Positions 29,601 through 35,747 of a stretch of DNA of 64,000 nucleotides are shown here, piece by piece (the first letter of the stretch is position 1; each line of letters opens with the position of its first letter). The position numbers were made by a program, and so were the translations under genes. The stretch is from Candidatus Endolissoclinum faulkneri L5 (lineage in GTDB: Bacteria; Pseudomonadota; Alphaproteobacteria; Thalassobaculales; Thalassobaculaceae): positions 1,447,654 to 1,511,653 of the forward strand of contig NZ_CP006745.1 in NCBI RefSeq assembly GCF_000510265.1. Direction: 5' to 3'. Under the pieces are notes generated by a model. It saw nothing but the letters and a program-made list of their open reading frames with translations. It ran no database searches and was not told the DNA's origin.

Positions 29601-29949
29601 TTTGTGGGCCGTAACCAGCTTCTTCCATAGCATTCCAAGCTAGTTCCAGTAAAATCCGCTGCTGAGGATCTAAGCGAGCAGCTCGTCGCGGAGGGATGGC
29701 AAATAATTCAGAATCAAAACGATCTACGTCTTGCAAAACACCAAATACCTTGATCGTCGCTGGATCAAGCTCATCAGCAGAACCAAGACCAAAGTCTCTA
29801 ATAATTTTATCCGGAAGAGAAATTAAGCGGGAGCGACCATCAACTATATCTTGCCAATATCCCGCTGCATTCATCGCTCCAGGAAAACGACAATCAAGCC
29901 CGATCACCGCAACAGCAGCTTCATTCATGATCTGGTTGTTATCCGACAT
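20614..29949 (-). CDS. Trans-AT polyketide synthase subunit, KS-ACP-KS-DH-KR-MT-ACP-KS
   Basis: A 3111-residue PKS. Domains with approximate residues from this start: KS1 (12-435, Cys177 in QSACSSA, HATGT and IGH present), ACP1 (Ser627 in ALDSLL), KS2 (690-1130, Cys874), DH (His1307 in HRVRGLPTMP, plus LLDAALQ), KR (1735-1925, GGAGGIG and a YVAGC active site), three 11-residue repeats (1979-2011), C-methyltransferase (2070-2360, LEFGGGTG), ACP2 (Ser2447 in GADSIL) and KS3 (2500-2930, Cys2686). The protein ends about 60 residues after KS3 with no ACP. No AT is present. I chose ATG 29949 over ATG 29967 because TGAGGA lies just upstream of it, while 29967 has no ribosome binding site. It begins directly with a KS, so an upstream subunit must deliver the chain. 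The MED motif in the KR suggests D-configured alcohol formation. A hairpin terminator lies downstream at 20508-20529. Confidence 0.93.
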   Translation of the reverse strand: MSDNNQIMNEAAVAVIGLDCRFPGAMNAAGYWQDIVDGRSRLISLPDKIIRDFGLGSADELDPATIKVFGVLQDVDRFDSELFAIPPRRAARLDPQQRILLELAWNAMEEAGYGPQTADLLVGTFIGLTQSSYFPAEKGLPEDAVFDLTAQEKDYAATRIAHKLGLLGPAMVVQSACSSALLAVHMACEALISGQCDMAIAGGASIAFPQGAYRHVPGLMLSPSGHCRVFDERADGTVPGNGAGVVVLKPLACALADGDPIRAVIRGSASNNDGAIKADYLAPSVNGQALAVGEALAVAGCKPADIGLIEAHATGTKLGDPIEIKALSRIFTGLPVGSIVIGSAKASIGHLNAASGIAGLIKAILALENAKLPPVAGFQTPNSDIPFEDTPFRVAASAEPWLQQEKKRVAGVSSFGFGGTNVHVILEEAPARPVRSAISHVGFPLALSAMNPDQLAILGQRIADALDYDPLLRLDDVSFTLLAGRASLPVRRASVVMTREEAIDWLRGHGSSSNLPKNLAEWVDGKPTNILKIIPKGAQRVRLPGYPFNSQPHWTELVGLMPASTGLAWKGGQAHTSLNEADAIAESETSSINIIDTLVRELLAEALGVQSTSIDSAAPLASFALDSLLTVGITNRLKEKFPRLRDTILFEQESIASLCRYLLDTFPDEIATLTKPNFALQPINKKAVFAVTAKQKDIAVQSSIAIIGMAGRYPDAPDLDHYWKNLQQGVCSLNDVPPERWRVEDFTDSSRLDRTTVRKGGFITDVDRFDSMFFGIAPKEAKLMDPQHRLFLEVAWQAIEEAGYTPAELKRSAGNGTVGDVGVIVGAMNQPYRLVGLPATASGKVVQNGHWSIANRLSYHLDLTGVSMAVDTACSASLTAVHLACAALTKGDCGVVVVGGVNLILHPLQSLELARIGMLSPSDLCRPFADGADGTIQGEGIGAIVLKPLDRALADGDPIRSIILGSAIDAGGRTSGYTVPNPNAQRRVIEAALAQARIDPASIAHVECHGTGTDLGDPIEANALADAMKDRQETILIGSVKGNIGHLESAAGIAGLSKLIMEIEAGEVVPSLGAENLSKRIDFIGQKLEVVTTLRSWPCRFDSAGKLQPRRGGISSFGAGGSNAHLVIEQAPVSATRAAAPTGLIPLFLSARDSDRLSVIASRLADRVEAMAMNELDGRAFLADVAYTLVVGRVVFDHRCVINVDDVVDALAQLRSLSPSSTPTIKPDEIVKMLGLGRRRVALPGYPFAGQSYWVEGAARPITIPNKGPLFSASSSLEDSAISSRLGDLALSKHLHIAADDPLIDQHRVRGLPTMPGVASVLAALRVYGKAAFGVRNVVWLRALVSEGSGLDFKISITGDVFVLETCKGVACKGYFAPSNLLISPSIPQGGKLLNGKEFYDRLLDTGLEYRGNYRLIDAVRMDHEFVVATIDTSVISDRYIDWPFPPPLLDAALQVAAGMTLPQKRGQSRTLVPFSVEIIDLAPNAADSWQQAAQIFAQRRCLIKGTKDRTERFDASIITSNGSVLASISGLVARDAAGRANKSALVSPVTEIGRWAFKPVWRPVSVPASSLPERVVLVVGPGGQRLADLLSSCLSAYNKRLLSKEIPEVLAQLVMEDGALVIVVGPEGDGTRPPLGMLGLLRALKSTCLLKPLTIRLVASKAKHPSVAAISGLIRVAAKEAPSWSVACIEVPDEPSDALLKGALSDPGDSIGREIRLTETGRLVARLERMPFEVPKKPVWREGGHVVILGGAGGIGSALAKSLAKRVHSRFTLVGRSPENSEIRALIEQIESAGGSAVYFSADGTNAAAISEVLSLGRKVFGPIHIAIHSAIVMEDRALERMDDEAFIRAFSIKASGTLSLAEAVREDPLESLVLFSSANSFAAMPGQANYVAGCLAKDAIGRKLAKEGWPVRLINWGFWGDVGRVATSEYHQRLERFGVKPLTTEEGLDAVDRALSAATKSAAGQVLVLKATKETMDNLGFKESDIRDNLGFKESDIRDNLGFKESDIRSDTNLTKANEEYDILDYIARSTVARWLVDRSVLGELGTHCLLSDLENMIKPAARHNRLVSALIDMLVRDSFLTVSSSGFKVNKRIPETSEILAQQEALVARNAVYRSHIDLLVACLANYDDVLHDDKLATDVLFPGGGLDFVSPMYAGNLMVDAFNNWTAEACVASLIKQRRGEHSFGNVLEFGGGTGSLTSALVRKLDAIGGVASYRFTDLSLGFCRAADTKFGPGRPWFKTSLLDISRYPEESLRGEFNVVVGANVIHATPSIADSLSHARTLLTSGGTLVLYEMMALHDFVTVTFGLLDGWWVANDMRLPHSPLLDANLWRKAVTKAGFEDVTILDGTRHGVLTAQVPTNKNRSSVTDSLALIRPTQSSNPLIRRLDANRGEKGRNALAVDSTVTGLIDAAKVLIIEALIDALEIPPHEIHPDRAFADFGADSILSVDLITSLNEKLGIELKPTILFSYTTVAALASYLAEVFPADLQRVSIKFASVSASSPNLVPISKDEFAIAIIGMSGRFPGSADLDTFWMNLKDGNDQIKPVPLSRWNHASILASSPAPAGHTDCPDGGFLSDVDLFDPMFFGLSPSEATVMDPQQRLLLGEAWRALEDAGRAGDALASSLTGVFIGTVTGDYAEYLRASGLTEDIHTFIGNTASMTASRIAYHLNLNGPTLSIDTACSSSLVAVHQAVESLRAGGCEIALAGGVAVMNTPRFYIAASSAGMLSPTGRCHTLGANADGLVPSEGVGVFVLRRLTDAVRDGDPVRAIIRASAINQDGASNGITAPNGAAQVALLKRIYSNIDIDPSSIGLIELHGTGTKLGDPIEMEALESAFDGKNAPQGGWPVTSVKSFIGHSLAAAGVAGLAKLVLALEHRVLLPILNINQPNPLITSLVSGRFRAVNKPEPWLALNHIPRRAGVSSFGFGGTNAHVIVEEWEKTPVKSWQHGAVSIVLSAATQFSLQAYRFQLADWLEDPDCTVSLGNLALTLALGRKTMRFRAAFVVEKIVDLITLLRDLSTGNTVSGSTSWHNLARGFLAGDRINWNYAFAGTDARKVHLPTTIFDLRRCWPDTSSSVSRKRGLSSAISVDLDTSHYTVLKDAEKNNN
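23918..24016 (-). repeat. Three 33-bp tandem repeats inside PKS linker
   Basis: Three near-perfect head-to-tail copies of a 33-bp unit (23918-23950, 23951-23983, 23984-24016) encode three copies of the 11-residue unit NLGFKESDIRD between the KR and the C-methyltransferase. The last copy differs only at its final base. The frame is preserved. Confidence 0.97.
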
Positions 29950-30191
29950 GCCGATCCTCAGCTCCATAACAAAAATAAAGAAATAAAAGTTTTATGTTAA
30001 TCCCCTAAAAATCCTTAAGTATACTTAAGCGGACAAAAACTTAAGCGAGATGCAAAAAAGCAAATTTTACTGCAAAACCAAAATAAAAACCACTACCATA
30101 ATACATTAGATATTACAATACCATATACATTAATGGATGATATTATAGATTATGAAGATACTCAAGATTAAGAAATTAATAAGATACTCAG

Positions 30192-30240
30192 TAGATCTCC
30201 AAAGATAATTGTAGATCTACAAGATAGATATAGATCTACA
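30192..30240. promoter_or_regulatory. Candidate operator: three TAGATCT sites two helical turns apart
   Basis: TAGATCT occurs at 30192-30198, 30212-30218 and 30231-30237. The starts are 20 and 19 bases apart, about two turns of DNA. The middle copy sits in the perfect 12-bp palindrome TGTAGATCTACA (30210-30221). The array lies about 245 to 290 bases upstream of the PKS start at 29949. Regulator binding is inference. Confidence 0.35.
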
Positions 30241-30700
30241 AAATATTGATCATTAAGAATCATTCAGAGTAAAGCTAGACCTTCATTAAATTAATTGCAA
30301 CCTGTTTCCTTAAATCCTACATCTTTAACTTTAAACCTGATTATCGCTTCGATTTGCTTCTATTTCCTAAACATGCTAATACAAACAGCGGGGTAGGCAC
30401 GCTTATAGTGCAACAAACTATATTGTCAACTAAATTAAAACTATTAAAACTATAAAACAAAGCCTCAGTTACCGATATCAAAACAAGTGAATTAAAAAAA
30501 AAGCTTTTAGTACCATGCTGAAATATGCTTGTACGTCAATAAATAGCAACTCTTAATCACTAATATATTCCCGATACTAAATCAATATCCAGATAAATTA
30601 CTTCAAGTTTTAGAAACTACAAAAATTACTACAACATACTTTAGGGAATAAAAACGCCTTATTACTTACGAAAGCTGTATTTGTAACAAATAGAAATTTG

Positions 30701-30729
30701 TTGCGTGCATTGATGAAAGTAGCTATAAT
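30701..30729 (+). promoter_or_regulatory. Candidate sigma-70 promoter for gloB
   Basis: TTGCGT (30701-30706) and a perfect TATAAT (30724-30729) are separated by 17 bases, about 160 bases before the gloB ATG. The -35 matches consensus at only three positions, so support comes mainly from the -10 and the spacing. Confidence 0.35.
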
Positions 30730-30891
30730 AAACTTTCACAACAGTAAAGTGTCGATTAAATTAAAGTATTGAATATTTTCTATTATGATGGCATGTGTGC
30801 TTTTTAGTTCTTACTATTAAAGTATGACACTTTACATTTTTTGGTTTTGAATATAATAACTTCGTCGAAGAATTGTAGAATATCTTTAAAA

Positions 30892-31668
30892 ATGCAAGTT
30901 TTCCCTCTTCAGATTGTTACTGTGCCAACGCTTTTAGATAATTATTGCTATCTGCTGCATGATGAAATATCTGGTTCTACCGCCGTAGTGGATCCAGGCG
31001 ATGCAGATGCTGTTGAAACTGTTTTGGCTGGACGTCATTGGAAACTAACACATATTTTAAACACACATCACCATCTGGACCATATTAATGGTAATTTAAT
31101 TTTAAAAAAAAATCACAATGCTATTTTGATAGGACCTAAGGCGGAAATTAGTCGGATTCCAAATCTTGAAATTCCCTTAGTCGAAGGTAGTACCTACGAT
31201 TTCGCTGGACACATCGTTTCTATTTTGGAAACACCCGGCCACACTATTGGCCATATCTCACTGTATTTTGCAGATAGCCAGGCTTTGTTTACCGGGGATA
31301 CATTGTTTTCGCTTGGTTGCGGAAAAATGTTTGAAGGCACAGCAAGACAGTTCTTAGATTCCCTGTTCAAGTTAAGCAAGCTGCCGGATTCAACCAAAAT
31401 TTATTGCGGACACGAATATACGGCATCTAATGCTCGCTTTGCAATTTCAATAGATTACAGTAATGAGGATCTAAAAAAAAGAAGTAAGGAAGTTAATGAA
31501 TTGTTAGATAACAATCAACCCACAGTACCTTCTCTTCTCAGTATAGAAAAAGCTACCAACCCTTTTTTGCGCATTAAAGATCCAAAAATCGCCCTGGCTA
31601 TTGGTAAATCAGGCGCTGATCCGGTAGAAATTTTCGCCGAACTACGCATGCTTAAGGATAATTTTTAG
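30892..31668 (+). CDS. gloB: Hydroxyacylglutathione hydrolase (glyoxalase II)
   Basis: A 258-residue cytosolic metallo-beta-lactamase-fold enzyme that hydrolyses S-lactoylglutathione to lactate and glutathione, the second step of methylglyoxal detoxification. The metal-binding motif THHHLDH is present, followed by GHTIGHISLYF, GDTLFSLGCG and CGHEYT, in the order expected for GloB; the C-terminal substrate domain with FLRI is also there. A TTG at 30841 would give 17 more residues, but the family normally begins just before the 'QIV.VP.L.DNY' strand, so I prefer ATG 30892. It stands alone, divergent from the PKS genes, with a promoter candidate about 165 bases upstream. Length is normal for the family and nothing looks damaged. 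Confidence 0.93.
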   Translation: MQVFPLQIVTVPTLLDNYCYLLHDEISGSTAVVDPGDADAVETVLAGRHWKLTHILNTHHHLDHINGNLILKKNHNAILIGPKAEISRIPNLEIPLVEGSTYDFAGHIVSILETPGHTIGHISLYFADSQALFTGDTLFSLGCGKMFEGTARQFLDSLFKLSKLPDSTKIYCGHEYTASNARFAISIDYSNEDLKKRSKEVNELLDNNQPTVPSLLSIEKATNPFLRIKDPKIALAIGKSGADPVEIFAELRMLKDNF

Positions 31669-31846
31669 AAAACTGTCGGACTATTAGCATTTAAAAAAAA
31701 TTATCGATCAATAAAAATAATTAACGAACTATTTGGTAATTATTTCTAAATGAACTGTTGATTCAAACACGACGAATATACCTAAAATTTTGAACGCTTC
31801 AGTGGGTTGCGTGAGTGAAAATTTTTCATGTTAAGTTGTAGTCATA

Positions 31847-31900
31847 TCATACTAATAGTTTAGGTCATACTAATAGTTTAGGTCATACTAATAGTTTAGG
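31847..31900. repeat. Three tandem 18-bp repeats
   Basis: Perfect head-to-tail copies of TCATACTAATAGTTTAGG at 31847-31864, 31865-31882 and 31883-31900, about 180 bases downstream of gloB. No coding or hairpin potential is apparent. Confidence 0.95.
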
Positions 31901-32934
31901 GGAATCTTATAACAACTAAAAATTAAATTAGCATACAGTATAAAGATTATAAAAATACTCTTTACTAGTCATTGATTTAGCTGTGCAGGGATCTTTTGGC
32001 AAACAAATTCATTGTATGATCACTATTAACAATTTCTAACTAGTTAATAGCTCTGATTAAAAGTATTACTAAAATTTAAATCAGTCGTATACGGTAAGAT
32101 TATTAAAGAAAACAGCAAGCATTGCTTTTAGCAAATTTAAATAGCTTCTGTTGCTGGTCAAAAATAAGACCTTAAACAATATTTAGTAATATTAAAGTTT
32201 TAGTTGACTCAATCACTTTAACTGCAAATAACTAATACTTCACTAATTATTAGGGAATAGCCGAATATCAATGGATATAAAATAACACCAAACGTAGTCG
32301 AGTCGCAAAAATAATTTTTATTGCGTATTCCATTCAGTTCATTAATCAATGCCAGATGTTTGCATTTCATCAAATACAATTAATTTATCTCTTAAAGATA
32401 CAGTCTTACAGTAGAGACCGGATTACGTTTAAGATTTTTTTAAACTAACCTCCTCAACTAACTAATTCAATTTTTAGTTCAATAATCTTGCAAGCAACTA
32501 ATGTAAAAACTGTAAACCAATTACGAGAGATAACCATTTGTATCAGGGAACAACTTGCAAAGCGGCAAGCTTGATAGTTTGATATTCTTAAAGAGGGTTT
32601 TGTTAAAATTAACACATAGATGTAATCCAGAATTTAGGCCTCATAATAAGCTATGACTATTTAGGTAACGCACAAACAGGCTAATTTAACAAAAAATCTC
32701 CTCCGCCATGCTTTATCCCTTACAGGAAAGAAATTTTTTTGAAAAAAATAATTTTCTTATAAATTAGTAGGCTAATGTAAAAATTTTATAGTATTTTATT
32801 ACAGTATTTTACTTAATATTAGCTTACTTTCCTTAACGAATTAGTAGAATTTACCCTTTAGCAATTGATCAACTGGCTAAAATGCAAAATCAAACAGTTA
32901 TTAAGATACCAAAAATTACTATCGGTTCATACTA

Positions 32935-32970
32935 ATGAGTATAAGTAAATTGATGAGTATAAGTAAATTG
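32935..32970. repeat. 18-bp tandem duplication
   Basis: ATGAGTATAAGTAAATTG occurs twice head to tail (32935-32952, 32953-32970) about 210 bases upstream of the pseudouridine synthase gene. Confidence 0.95.
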
Positions 32971-33179
32971 ATTTCTTATCGTTAGGGTATGTAATTTTTA
33001 GTGCCGATGATACACAACTAAAACAGTTGTTTTTTAAATTAAGATTAATCTTAAAATTTAAATTAAGATTACTCTTTATAAGATTACTCTTAAAATAAAA
33101 TTTATAGGTCAATGAATTGCTGTAGGAAATACCATTTGGATGTATTTTCTAAGTATATCAAGATAATGAAGTATTTTTC

Positions 33180-34010
33180 ATGAAAATAGCCGGTGAAATT
33201 GTTAGTAATCAATTTACTAGTCAACTCAATCAAACTGAAGAGCTTAGTCGACCAATAAGCATATTACCGAGAACATTACTCGATGAACAAAACAAATCAG
33301 AACGCATCGCCCGAAGAATAGCTAGGTCTGGACTATGCTCGCGTCGCGAAGCTGAAAATTGGATAGCAAATGGTCGTATCAAGCTAAATGGTGAAATATT
33401 AAACACTCCAGCAATTACTGTTACCAAACATTCAGAAATTATGGTTGACGATAAACCACTAGCACAGATTGACCGAACGCGTTTGTGGCTTTATCACAAA
33501 GTCCCAGGAACGATAACAACTAACTGTGATCCGCAAGGCAGAAGAACTGTGTTTGATGCAATGCCAAAAGATATGCCAAGAACGATTGCTGTGGGTCGCT
33601 TAGACATAAATAGCGAAGGCTTGTTGATACTAACTAACAACGGCTCACTTGCACGTTATTTAGCACTACCATCAACTGGTTTAAAGCGAACATACCGAGC
33701 AAGAGTGTTTGGTAAGATCGATAATAATGCGCTAGCTAGACTAAAACAAGGAATTTGTATTGACGGTTTCACCTATAGAGCTTTTAACGTCAATATCGAC
33801 CGACTATTAAATTGCAATTCTTGGCTAACAATCAACATTAAGGAGGGAAAGAACCGCGAAATCCGACGCGTAATGAAACATTTAGGTCTAAGCGTCAACC
33901 GACTGCTAAGAATATCATACGGACCTTTTCGACTTGGGAATATACTACCCGAGCAGACGAAGGAGATAGATACCAAACTTTTAAATAGTTTGCTTAAACT
34001 TAAGCTATAA
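33180..34010 (+). CDS. rluB: Ribosomal large subunit pseudouridine synthase, RsuA/RluB family
   Basis: A 276-residue enzyme that isomerises a uridine in rRNA to pseudouridine. An N-terminal extension of about 38 residues precedes an S4 RNA-binding domain (about 40-90, with ARSGLCSRREAENWI). The catalytic domain carries the aspartate motif GRLDINSEGLLILTNNG and the late motif EGKNREIRRVMKHLG typical of the RsuA/RluB/RluE/RluF family. RluB (23S rRNA, near U2605) is the most likely member because an S4 domain is present and alphaproteobacteria usually carry RluB; RluF or RsuA cannot be excluded by eye. In relatives rsmD often follows rluB; here non-coding DNA follows. Start ATG 33180 is the first in the frame. 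Confidence 0.85.
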   Translation: MKIAGEIVSNQFTSQLNQTEELSRPISILPRTLLDEQNKSERIARRIARSGLCSRREAENWIANGRIKLNGEILNTPAITVTKHSEIMVDDKPLAQIDRTRLWLYHKVPGTITTNCDPQGRRTVFDAMPKDMPRTIAVGRLDINSEGLLILTNNGSLARYLALPSTGLKRTYRARVFGKIDNNALARLKQGICIDGFTYRAFNVNIDRLLNCNSWLTINIKEGKNREIRRVMKHLGLSVNRLLRISYGPFRLGNILPEQTKEIDTKLLNSLLKLKL

Positions 34011-34729
34011 GTAAATCGATAATAATTTTGCTGTGAGCTTAATTTGGTGTAATGATAATCAATATAAAGCGATAAGAATGGTTTAAATTAGTAAAATTCA
34101 ATAATCTAAATTCTTGCTTTAATTTTTTTAGCTATGCACAAACCGCTAATATTCAATAATACTCTTTGATTATTTTTACCAACAAGATTATCTTGGGTAA
34201 ATTCAAGTTACTAATTCTGAGACTCATCTCAGTAAAAATAAATAATTTACTAATAATTAAGTTTGTTCTTGATCACCACAATTAGTAAAAAACTTATTAA
34301 TATTATTAAAAACTTATTATAGACAGCAATAGCATTATCTCAATTTAGGGTATTATAATTTGTAGTTCATTGACTGTTTCACAAACTTACGCTAGAAGTA
34401 AAAAATTCTAAGTAAATTTCTGGCTTTCGGTTTATACTCCAGCAACATTTATACTTTTATCTTTTAATTCTTAACTCTGAGAATATTTATGGACTACTCA
34501 TGCTTAAAGATTAGCTCTTTTATTTTTTATGCAAAAACTTATCAGCAGTCTCGATGAGCAACATGTCAATCAGTTAGAAACTAAAAATAGTTTGCTTTTA
34601 GCTACTGAACTCAATAGCAAATAATTATTAATAGCAATACTAAAATTTATTACTGTTTAACCTGTATGCTTTTAACATACACAAGCATATCAATCCCGCT
34701 TGATCGGGAAGGGCACGACCTTGGAAACT
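34011..34729. other. Gene-free spacer before ribF
   Basis: About 0.7 kb of AT-rich DNA. A 31-codon open frame from ATG 34529 to TAA 34624 is the longest tidy stretch but resembles nothing I know. A small TCCCG/CGGGA hairpin (34694-34709) lies just before ribF. Confidence 0.7.
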
Positions 34730-35689
34730 ATGCGTTCACTGCAATCAATAAAGCAACGGCACAGAGGATCAGTGGCGGTGATCGGAAATTTTGATGGTGT
34801 ACATCTTGGACACCGAGCAGTGATCAATGAGGCTTCAAAGATTGCCTGTAAACTACAGGTTCCACTATCAGTTTTGACCTTTGCTATCCATCCGCGTCAG
34901 TTATTTCAGCAAAATATAGATCCGTTTCGACTTAGCACATCTAGGAGTAGAGCCAAGCATCTAGAAAATTTAGGTGTTGATACTCTATTTGAACTGCCAT
35001 TTGACAAAGAATTTGCACAACTGAGCGCTGAGAACTTTATTGACGAGGTACTGCTAAAGTATCTTGGATTGCGTCATGTTGTAGTTGGATACGATTTTAA
35101 TTTTGGCTATCGACGACGTGGTACCACAGATATGCTAGCACAACGCGCAACACATAAGGGATTTGGTGTTACAAAGGTAGCTGCGGTACAAAAAAATAAT
35201 GGTGCGGTTTATTCATCGTCTCGCATACGCCAATGTTTGATAGAGGGTGACCCGCGAGAAGCTGCCTCTTTGCTTGGTGCACCATGGGAAATTACTGCAA
35301 CTGTTGAAGAGGGAGATAAGCGTGGAAGACTTATAGGCTTTCCCACAGCGAACCTGCGCCTGGGTGAGCTACTATGTCCGCGGTTTGGTGTTTATGCAGT
35401 CACAGCTATGCTAACTAGCGGCGAAGAATCTGGAATATGGATGCCAGGAGTTGCTAATATTGGTATTCGTCCGACAGTAAACTATAAAGGTGTAATACTT
35501 GAGGTGAACCTATTCGATAAAAAAATCCAACTTTATAGTCGAGATTTACGCGTAGGATTGGTTGATTTTATTCGTCCGGAACAAAAATTTATGGGCATAG
35601 ATGATTTAACAAAACAAATCAATGCCGATACAGCTCAGGCAAGAAAAATACTAAACCAATATTTTTTTTCGCCTATTACCACTGTTTAA
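34730..35689 (+). CDS. ribF: Bifunctional riboflavin kinase / FAD synthetase
   Basis: A 319-residue enzyme that phosphorylates riboflavin to FMN and adenylates FMN to FAD. The N-terminal nucleotidyltransferase domain shows IGNFDGVHLGHRAVI, the HxGH-type motif of the family, then VVGYDFNFGYRRRG and YSSSRIRQCLIEGDPREAASLLG. The C-terminal kinase domain shows KRGRLIGFPTANL and the NIGIRPT segment. I chose ATG 34730 with GGAA upstream; TTG 34700 would add ten residues without family support. It lies 58 bases upstream of ileS on the same strand, followed by lspA, the usual alphaproteobacterial order. The final codons and stop lie in a 22-bp tandem duplication, so the gene's tail has been copied just past its own stop. 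Confidence 0.92.
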   Translation: MRSLQSIKQRHRGSVAVIGNFDGVHLGHRAVINEASKIACKLQVPLSVLTFAIHPRQLFQQNIDPFRLSTSRSRAKHLENLGVDTLFELPFDKEFAQLSAENFIDEVLLKYLGLRHVVVGYDFNFGYRRRGTTDMLAQRATHKGFGVTKVAAVQKNNGAVYSSSRIRQCLIEGDPREAASLLGAPWEITATVEEGDKRGRLIGFPTANLRLGELLCPRFGVYAVTAMLTSGEESGIWMPGVANIGIRPTVNYKGVILEVNLFDKKIQLYSRDLRVGLVDFIRPEQKFMGIDDLTKQINADTAQARKILNQYFFSPITTV

Positions 35690-35712
35690 CTCGCCTATTA
35701 CCACTGTTTAAC
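35669..35712 (+). repeat. 22-bp tandem duplication of the ribF 3' end
   Basis: TCGCCTATTACCACTGTTTAAC occurs at 35669-35690 and again at 35691-35712. The first copy contains the ribF stop codon; a third partial copy (TTATTAGCACTGTTTAA) follows. The second copy lies between ribF and ileS. Confidence 0.95.
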
Positions 35713-35747
35713 TTATTAGCACTGTTTAAATTGTACAGATATTTGCA

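Larger units (their letters stand above)
29950..30891. other. Divergent intergenic region between PKS and gloB
   Basis: AT-rich region without a credible gene between the leftward PKS gene and rightward gloB, so it should hold both promoters. It contains three evenly spaced TAGATCT sites (30192-30237) on the PKS side and a TTGCGT/TATAAT promoter candidate on the gloB side. Confidence 0.75.
31669..33179. other. 1.5 kb gene-free spacer
   Basis: AT-rich, stop-filled DNA between gloB and the pseudouridine synthase gene. It holds a triple 18-bp repeat (31847-31900) and a double 18-bp repeat (32935-32970). I see no recognisable gene or RNA. Confidence 0.8.

Noticed and set aside
31847-31900. Triple repeat considered as a CRISPR array
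   Set aside because: The copies are head to tail with no spacers, and no cas gene is present.
34529-34624. 31-codon open frame starting at ATG in the spacer before ribF
   Set aside because: No good ribosome binding site, no recognised similarity and too short to stand on its own.
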